A stretch of 64,000 nucleotides of DNA, from the NCBI RefSeq assembly GCF_000150955.2, contig NC_011679.1, positions 372,001-436,000 on the forward strand, in the 5' to 3' direction. The translations under genes were made by a program, and so were the position numbers. Origin of the DNA: Phaeodactylum tricornutum CCAP 1055/1. Lineage: Eukaryota > Bacillariophyta > Bacillariophyceae > Surirellales > Neidiaceae. Below the pieces are notes generated by a model, which saw only the letters and a program-made list of their open reading frames with translations, did not search any database and was not told where the DNA came from. This document shows positions 56,435 to 64,000 of this stretch, one piece after another. Position 1 is the first letter of the stretch, and every line of letters begins with the position of its first letter.

Positions 56435-59400
56435 CTAAACAAACACAACACGTTCGTCCAGATCATCCATTGTAACATCCAATATATTCAGTAGCATATT
56501 TGGGTTGACCAAGAAGTAAGAATTGAGATTTTCAATTGCGTTTTTTGCTTGCTCTTCGATCTGGTCTCTCAAATTGTCTGCAACTACACGGGTGATGTTT
56601 GCCTCGAAAACATGGACCGCTTTGTTCAATATCCAATCTGACCCAAACCCTGTGTCCTGTACTTTTAGCTGAACACGGTCGAGAGACACTTCAAGATCCT
56701 TTAGCAGAAGAATAGGTGACATCTCGTCAATTCCTAACCCGTGGCTCCGTGTTCGTTCTTTTCCACATTCCACACGTAGCTTTATGGAAATATTTTGAAT
56801 ACATAGCGTACCTTGGCCCTCAAACAACGGGTCAAAAATGTTTCTTGCTTTTTTCTCGATAAGAAACAAAAACTTGTCGAGTTTCAGCGAAAGCTTATTC
56901 ATCTCGAGGTAGAGAACTGGGTGGACAACAATAGAAGTTAGTGTGTTTCAAGGCGACGAAAGAACCCATGGTCGCAAAACGATGACGTACCAGTTGGATC
57001 TAGACGGGGGTTGAAACGACGGCGGACGGTATCGAAGGACGGCGTCTTCAATGGATTTGGACAACGTAAGCATTCTTCGTGACGCGAGATATCAGCACAA
57101 GACTTTTTGCTTCTTTCCTTGTTTGTCTCATCTTTACGTTCTTGGTGGAGTTCAATTTGGTACGAGACGTCTCTTATGGCAATTTCAAGAAGCTCGTCGT
57201 CGTCAATTTCCAAATTTCTCCACAGCTCAATTGCGCAGTTCAAGACAGAAGAGATGGGTAAATTGTGAAGAACCGCAGCAACGTAACGATCCGTAGGCGG
57301 CTGATCACAAGGAAATCATGATAAATGATGAGATTAGCTGTGAGTGGAGCCGGATTATTTCCTACTGCTCGTCGACGTACCTTTTCAACGCCACCGAAGC
57401 CTGCTTGCCAGCAACCCTGGCGCTGGGCTTCGAGAAGAATCCCTCGGATATGATCAAGAATTGATTCTTCAATACAACCACTTGGTGAAAAGAGTGGATT
57501 GATATCGTCTGGGACGGATACGGAAGCATCGTCAACATCGTCATCTCCAAACATTGGGAAGAACAAGGAATCCCCACCTATGACCTGGCAAATCAGGTTT
57601 TTGCGTCTGATTTTCACATCTGACAAAGTTAAATCGCCACCGTCCTTTCCATGACAAGTCAGCATCCAACCTTCTCCTAGTTCTCGTTTCTCAACAGGAA
57701 TGGACATCTTAGGCAGATAATTCTAGAACAGTATACGCTGCGTCAGAAGCGGATGTGGCACACCTACGCTATCCCACAAAGGCTGGTAAGAAACTCACCA
57801 AAAATCTTTCTATGGCGATTGTGGACTTCTCTCGAATAAACTGCGAAAGCTTTTCTGGATCCTCCATCGCCTCTACTCCTTCTTTCAAAAACTCGTCGAC
57901 ATCCACTTCGTCCATCAAGTTCAGTATGTCGTCATCGATACTGCATGTTTATCATCAGGAAAAATTAGAGTTGTCGAAGATCGTTCCTTTCTACGGTGAT
58001 AGATGGGGGGAACCGTAATCACATACCTTGCATAGTAAGGTACAATCGCCATCATTTCCTTTACATCACGCGAGAAAGCTTCGAGGGCGAGGATGAGTTT
58101 GATGTCAATGTCATGGACAATCCGTACGGCATCGTCTTCTAGCAAAAAGTCCAACCAGTCCATCGATAAGTCTCCGGCATTTATACGGTGAAATTGAGCA
58201 ACGCACAAAGAAAAAAGGTTTGACAGCTATCAAAAGAGTCATGACGTTAGTACAGAAAACAATCTCAAACGATTGGTCGACGGAGACGTACCGAGCACAT
58301 AAAACCTTTGGCACTCTCCGGTACATGGGCGGCCATCCAAGAAAACTCTTCGTCTGCTGCGTCAAGCAAGGGAATCCAAAGACGACCACTAGTTGAAAAA
58401 TCTTTCAGCATGCGGAAATGACGAAGTGATTGAAAGTTTGAGGCGTGAATCATTAGCATCCGGGACGCTAATTCCTCTTTTCGAAATACGCGGACAAGAA
58501 TCCTCTCAAATAGTTCGAGGACATTATCGTCGCGAAAGAACTTTAGAACAGAGCGTCGAGGTGCTGCTATCCATTGCACAATCTGAGCTAGCAGCACAAT
58601 CTTTTCGTTATTCCGTTCCGCAGCGCCGCCATTGTTTGCCATAGCAGTTTGGATGTGATTGACCAGAAATCGAACCATTTTTCGGTAGTGCAAAACGCAT
58701 TCTTCGGGAATGATTTGAGACTTGACAAATGCAATTTCGAGTCTTGTTGCACATTGTGTCCATTCCCCTTGTTCAAGTGCGAACAGCAACCTCTCGTCAC
58801 CCAGAATAATGTCAACGAATTTCAATGTTCGTACTTTAGCCTTACGCCCTTGCTTTTCCATTCGGGCTGCAATACCTCTCCCAATTCTCTCGATTCGTTG
58901 TGTAATCGGTCCAAAAGTTGATGCGATTTCATTTAATGCTCGTTTCCATATCATTAAGGACTGACCAGACATGTTTTTTCTCTGCACCTTGACGAGGGTG
59001 CGAACGAAGAGAAGAAAATCATACCCGATCGCCAATGCCAGGCGAAAATGTGGGTGCTCTGTACTTGCAGCACGAGCGATTGAGACCGTCTTCATCAATG
59101 TTTGTATAACTCCAAAAGCACGTTCGTAATACTGTGCGTTCGCACTAGCGGCATCAAGTTCGAACGATTCATTGTCCTCGACAATGCGATCACTTTCCTG
59201 ATCCGGGCGTTTGAAGACTCCGCCTAGAATGTCATTAATGATCCAGAAGCCAGGTTCCTGTGTGTCTTTCTTTTCCTCAACCAACGGTTCGTTTTCATCT
59301 CTGACTACGCATTCAACCTCAAAGTCATTTGAGATACAATGATCTAGTGCTAAATTTGGATCGGTTTGATTTATGTCAAGACGATCGAGAAAGCTGATAA

Positions 59401-62227
59401 GGTCACTCATAAATTCGTTCACGCCTCGGTCAAAGCCACGGTCTTCCTCTGCTGCTTTCAGAAAACTGTTCCAAAAAAGTTCGCCGCACTTGGACCAAGA
59501 ACGCCAAAAGCTTTTGTCAGACTCTTGTCTAGTGTTATCAAGACACCGTTCACGGAAAGCTGCGTTGTAATTGTCGACTTGAATCTGGAAGTTTGCGGCT
59601 TCGCGAAGATGTTCGATAACCGGAATGAATTGAGCTCCGTGGCAAGATAAAATACCTGGTCTTGCGATCTCAATGATGTGGCCCTTCATACGGCCTTCTT
59701 CACCGATTTTAACCAAATAACTTCCCGATAAAAAATCACGCCCGACCTTGACGTAGGCCTGAGTGGTCCCCCACCCAAATCTCGTCTCCACTCGAAATCC
59801 GATTCCGGCCTCAATTGTACCATAAATAGCGCTTCGATTCAAGTAAGCGTGGGCAGCGCCGCTACCGCGTCTCTGCCATAAGGAACGTACGACGTGACAG
59901 TCATCTTCTGCTCTCCAGCCAGCGAGTACACCAATACCAAAAGAAGATACCACGCAACTTCCCAAAGGGACCTTCGAATGCCGCGGCATGTATCGTGAGG
60001 TCCACGAGTCCAAAACGCGCAACGTGAGTTCGGCAAACTCGCCGTTTCGAAGAAATGACCTGTCGAGCTGTACGGTGACTGAAAGGCAATTGGTCTCGCC
60101 AGTGAATCTTTCGAGGGAAGCTCTCAACGACCCAACAAAGATGCGCTCACTACACATTACTGTTCCCATTTGATAGTTTGCTTGACTTAAACGTTTTTCG
60201 GAGCCTTTTGCCCTCGGCTGGTTCGGAAATACGGGAACGGCGACTTTTATTCCTCTCTGTAATGGAAGACGCCGACGATTCCTGTCCGTAGTATTTGATG
60301 CATCTTCCGAAGAAACAACCACGGTACCAACGCAAGACGGAGCATCAAGTTCTCGCACGTAGTTGTCGCTTCCAGCTGGTAATGGCACCTCTTGGCCCGA
60401 AAACCAACCTTTCATCTGCTTTACATGCATATTTGTTAAATTCGGGGAGAACTGCTTAGTCCCTTTCGACTCCTTTGACGGTGACCTTTCCCCCGTCGAA
60501 AAATGTTTTGCACAACTCCTAGTCGCATTGCTCGTTCGGCCAAAGAAAGGCCGTGGATATATAGAACTACGTGGCTTCTGCAGAAGTAGGTCAATAGGTA
60601 TTGAAGGCGTTGGGCTCAAAGTCGGAGATGAAAGATCCTCCTTCGCGGAATCATCGAAATTGTACATGGGATCAACATCACAGAGGCTTGAAGCCGAACA
60701 ATGTGGGCTCTCTTCCCCGGTATCGGCAACAACGATTGCGGGTGATGACCACATGGAGTGTGTGGGTTTGGGAGGTTGTTTGACAATGTCGTTTGTATCC
60801 AACCCAGCCGAGCCAGTATCAGAAACGGCCCCAGCAATTGATGACGCCATATCACTTAAACTCGCGTTGCCGCCTTCCCGTCCTAGCCTTTCCATAAAAC
60901 AATCTTTTGCTTCTCGGGACACTAGTGCGCGCTGGAGATGCGCCGAATTCAAAAGACTCATGCCGATCTTAGCACCAACATCGATCCAGGGTAGATCCCC
61001 GGCAACATCAGACCCCACAGATTGAACATCAGAGCGTAGCTCCGACAGAGTGTCTTCTTCCAAAACACGACAAGAGTTAAGAGGCTCGTCCGCATAATCC
61101 CCTATTTGAGATTTTGGTGTAGTGCGATCACCCACCTTTACTTCAAATTCTTCGATGAGGGACTTTATGGAAGCCAGCTCAGGAAACGGTTGACGCAGGT
61201 TTGTTGACATAACCGTTACAACAGACCTGGATGCTCTTTTGTTTTTCGCAATAGAGTCGCTGCCCCAATCTCTTTCATTAATCAGTCCTGATGATTTTGA
61301 GCGTTTTGGAGTTTCTGAGAGTATCAAGGGAACTTTTTCATGCAAAATCACACTCGAAGCCTGGGAAGCTTTCTTCTGTTGCCGATTGCTAGTAGAGGCC
61401 TTCGACAACTGTTCTTCGCGCAACATTGCGTAGCAAAAATTAATTGCAGCGTGATGATGAGCGGTTGCGTCACCCCATTCGGGACGTACCGAAAATTCTG
61501 GATCTATGCGCTGTCCCGTCGTGTGAATTGTGGGTGGAGGTAGATCCCAGAGGCGCGTACGGGTGGATGCGGCATTGCTGGCGCGGTCCCATTCCATATC
61601 CAATTTATTCCATTCCCGTCCAGCGAAACGATGTACCTGGAGGAAGTTGTCCAGTGAATGGACACCCCGCTGGAAACAGGTAGCCAATTCTTTGATTGCG
61701 TTCGGACAGGCCTTCTCTGCCTCATCGTGGTCCAAAAGTAGAACGAAGAAACCAGAAGACACAGCGCAGATAGTTTGAGCACCATATGCAATCACGGCAT
61801 GAACCAGAGCCACTCCCAGACAATAAAGAAAAAATAGCACGGTAGCCGTTAGCAGGAAAACGTTTCGTCGGGAGGGCTGGTTCTGTGGTTGCCACAGGTA
61901 AGCGTGTGTGGCATACAACAATTCTTTGAGTGAGGCCCAAAGCCTAGAAGGCGGTATTTGTCGCCAACGATTTATCCGGCAATGCAAAATTCTCCCGTTG
62001 TGTTTCGACAAGAAAGGAGGTACTACGAATGTGTGTTCGGAGTCGGGCTGCGCTTTTGAGGACGAATTGTAGGAAAACGTTCTCGATTGATTTAATAGTT
62101 TCGTAAGAATCACCCCGACTTCGTCGTCATAGGGGCGCGAAAGTGGATTCCGCTTTTGTCTTGGTCGCCTGAAAAAGAGATTCCTAGGAGATGATGGCTG
62201 CTGGGGCGATGCGGGAGGCTCCTTCAT
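56435..62227 (-). CDS. Very large membrane-anchored protein with conserved C-terminal lipid-transfer-like region
   Basis: Six exons: 58292-62227, 58027-58226, 57799-57940, 57381-57722, 56991-57300 and 56435-56916. All joins keep one frame, giving 1803 aa. A double hydrophobic hairpin lies near residues 115-165 (VFLLTATVLFFLYCLGVALV). A disordered, Ser/Pro-rich stretch of about 450 residues follows, then beta-rich segments (VKVGRDFLSGSYLVKIG), then helices. The C-terminal 260 residues (FNPRLDPTVLYLEMNKLSLK, then GTLCIQNISIKLRVECGKE, then SYFLVNPNMLLNILDV) alternate beta strands and helices much like TULIP/BPI-type lipid-binding domains. This is similarity of pattern only. ATG 62227 is the first in frame. 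Divergent from the ZIP gene. Confidence 0.75.
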
Positions 62228-62847
62228 GGCTTTAATTAGGGAGAAGGATGCGGTTCGCCACCATTGGTGCTGCGATCGAAATGAAAGTTGCGTCCAACTC
62301 GGAACGAAAACGAAACCGGAATCGGAAACGTCCGTTCGCACTACGGCTCTGTATATGATACTATGAGAAGACAACGGAACGAAAAAGTAGCCAATGATAC
62401 TGGAATATGTGTTAGAATAGCTATTTTATTTGGTAGACCGCAACAGCAACGTTACTTTCCATTCCCGTTCGATCTGCAAAGCATCAAACTATTCTCCGGG
62501 TGCTTTCGATGTATGTGTGACATCAATACGGGCAAGACACACCCACTAGCCCAGACTGAGATTCTACTCGTCTTGACGCATAGGTCTGATGGTGGTACAT
62601 GGAGTGTTTGTTCCAGTACGACACCACTTTACTGTTAGTAGAAAGCCCAACGACAGCATCTCTCACGATCCTCGATACAATAATTGTGAAGTCTGCTACT
62701 GTAGGGTGATATTCGAGATTAAATTTCAACAGTAATCCTCGGAAGTTGTCAAGCTGCTGACGCTATCCAACGAGCCTGCTTTTCGTACAAACGAGCAGCT
62801 TGAACATTGCAATCTGCATTCTATAGCGGACTCGTAGATCTATTGGA
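62228..62847. other. Divergent intergenic region, nothing specific seen
   Basis: This 620 bp stretch lies between the starts of the large membrane protein gene and the ZIP transporter. It should hold both promoters. No TCACWGTCA site, ORF or RNA gene was recognised. Confidence 0.4.
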
Positions 62848-64000
62848 ATGGCTCGCGTTGCCCGCCATCTCTCACCCCTCCATTCCAAGGGTATCCTGAC
62901 GTTAAGCCTATTACTTTTGGCCGAGTCGGTCTCCTTTGTCAATGCCGTTTCCTTGTGGAGTTCCCCCAAGACTTCTTCAGATGGCGGTAGCAAAGGCAAA
63001 TTCTTCGACGGTGCCGGTGCGCACGATACGTCCGGGTGCAATCCTCTCTCCGGATCTTGTCCTTCAGTGGATAGCAACCTCCCGCTGAGTCGTTTGTTTT
63101 CTCGCAAGCCTCTCGGACAGCGCGTCTCATCTATCAAACGCCTTGCCGAAGATTGTTGTGCCGAGTGCTCCAATTGTATGGACGCCAAGACTGCCGCTAG
63201 ACAGTGTGCGAACATGCCTAGGGGAGGACACGCAGGACATGGACATGGGGTTGTAGACCATCTCACCCATGCAGGCGTTACTCCATACGGAATTCCCCTC
63301 AATGCTTGGAAAGTAATTTTTCAAGCCATTCTCACTGCTATCAATGTCATCTGTTGGTTGGTTCCGTTACGTTCGAAAAAGATGTCGGAAAACAAGCTGG
63401 CTCTCAGTCTGGCCAACGCCTTCTCTGGCGGAGTCTTTTTGTCCCTTGCTTTTGGGCATTTGATCCCCGAGTGCATTCACGGCTTTGAGGCCAGCACGTA
63501 CGCAGAAACGACGCCATTTATGCTGGTCCTTGCGGGATACTTGCTCATCTTCTTTGTGGAAAAGGTTGCCTTTGACGCCCACGATATTCTACACGAAATG
63601 CAAGGTGACGATCACCACCACCATAAACATCCTGATGGTCACAAACATAAAGACAAAAAGAGCAGCGGCGGTACTGAGGCCGCATCGTCTTTGTCTAGTG
63701 GACGCAGTGCCGTTATTTTGCTGGGAGCCTTGGCCGTCCACAGCATTCTCGAAATGATGGCACTCGGTCTGGCCGATACTTTTGGTGATTGCGCACTTTT
63801 AACCATGAGCATTAGTCTACACCAACCGGCCGAATCAATCGCACTCCTCGTTGCCTTTTTAAAGTCAGGTGTGCCCGAGGCGCAAATAATTCAATATTTG
63901 TCCATATTCTCATGCATGGGTCCGATTGGTGTTGCCTTGGGTATGGCAGTCAACGAATTCGCTGCACCCATTGTGGATTCCATGATGTTAGCCGTTGTTG
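62848..64000 (+). CDS. ZIP family metal transporter, 3' end outside the window
   Basis: Open from ATG 62848 to the window end (384 codons so far), with a TAG in frame 27 bp upstream, so the start is firm. A signal-peptide-like segment (ILTLSLLLLAESVSFVNA) leads into a Cys-rich luminal part. The ZIP core follows: SGGVFLSLAFGHLIPE (TM with HLxPE motif), a His-rich cytosolic loop (DDHHHHKHPDGHKHKDKK) typical of ZIP loops that bind zinc, and LGALAVHSILEMMALGLADT and MSISLHQPAESIAL, matching TM4/TM5 of ZIP proteins with HS/HQPAE motifs. It moves zinc or iron into the cytosol. The final TMs are cut off. Confidence 0.9.
   Translation, partial: MARVARHLSPLHSKGILTLSLLLLAESVSFVNAVSLWSSPKTSSDGGSKGKFFDGAGAHDTSGCNPLSGSCPSVDSNLPLSRLFSRKPLGQRVSSIKRLAEDCCAECSNCMDAKTAARQCANMPRGGHAGHGHGVVDHLTHAGVTPYGIPLNAWKVIFQAILTAINVICWLVPLRSKKMSENKLALSLANAFSGGVFLSLAFGHLIPECIHGFEASTYAETTPFMLVLAGYLLIFFVEKVAFDAHDILHEMQGDDHHHHKHPDGHKHKDKKSSGGTEAASSLSSGRSAVILLGALAVHSILEMMALGLADTFGDCALLTMSISLHQPAESIALLVAFLKSGVPEAQIIQYLSIFSCMGPIGVALGMAVNEFAAPIVDSMMLAVV

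Noticed and set aside
62763-63302. 179-codon minus-strand ORF at the end of the window
   Set aside because: It is the antisense shadow of the ZIP transporter, which is open on the plus strand from 62848 and carries clear family motifs.

Overview
The window looks like nuclear DNA of a pennate diatom, most likely Phaeodactylum tricornutum or a close relative. Four things point there: genes are dense (about one per 2.2 kb) with few short GT-AG introns; two proteins begin with a signal peptide running into an SAF-type cleavage motif, the bipartite plastid address of red-lineage algae; DUF6824 and helicase-associated (HA) domain proteins, both families expanded in diatoms, are present; and the housekeeping genes are plainly eukaryotic. 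The species is an inference from these features; no search was run.

Layout. 1-8.4 kb: DEX1-like FG-GAP protein (cut by the window start), cyclin L-like protein, succinate-semialdehyde dehydrogenase, a DUF6824 protein and a plastid PAP/fibrillin. 8.7-19.5 kb: a TPR-prefoldin fusion, two HA-domain paralogues flanking UTP18 and ribosomal protein eS25, and an EamA-type transporter. 19.9-21.5 kb: a 1.6 kb foldback-like DNA element with near-identical long inverted repeats. 22-34.9 kb: an unknown protein, a TOUGH/GPATCH1 G-patch protein, EBP-type sterol isomerase, a probable mitochondrial protein, an AlkB-like dioxygenase, a GT14 glycosyltransferase, proteasome alpha-5 and a plastid methyltransferase. 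35-39.4 kb: two tandem O-fucosyltransferase-like genes sharing an identical 296 bp tract. 40.3-50.3 kb: a GAF-TPR protein, CDC48/p97, a GCFC/PAXBP1-like splicing factor and an SGNH hydrolase. 50.3-54 kb is gene-poor and holds one broken gene and one unknown gene. 54.5-64 kb: a prolyl-4-hydroxylase/ankyrin protein, a glutaredoxin-like remnant, a very large six-exon membrane-anchored protein, and a ZIP metal transporter cut by the window end.

The genes form no operon-like pathway; they are mostly independent nuclear genes, often in divergent or convergent pairs. Themes that recur are protein quality control (CDC48, proteasome alpha-5, TPR-prefoldin), RNA processing (cyclin L, GPATCH1, PAXBP1, UTP18) and secretory-pathway glycosylation and hydroxylation (GT14, two O-FucTs, P4H). 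Many intergenic regions share an exact 9-mer, TCACWGTCA in either orientation, found at 18 sites and not seen in any coding exon. This is the best candidate for an undescribed regulatory signal in the window.
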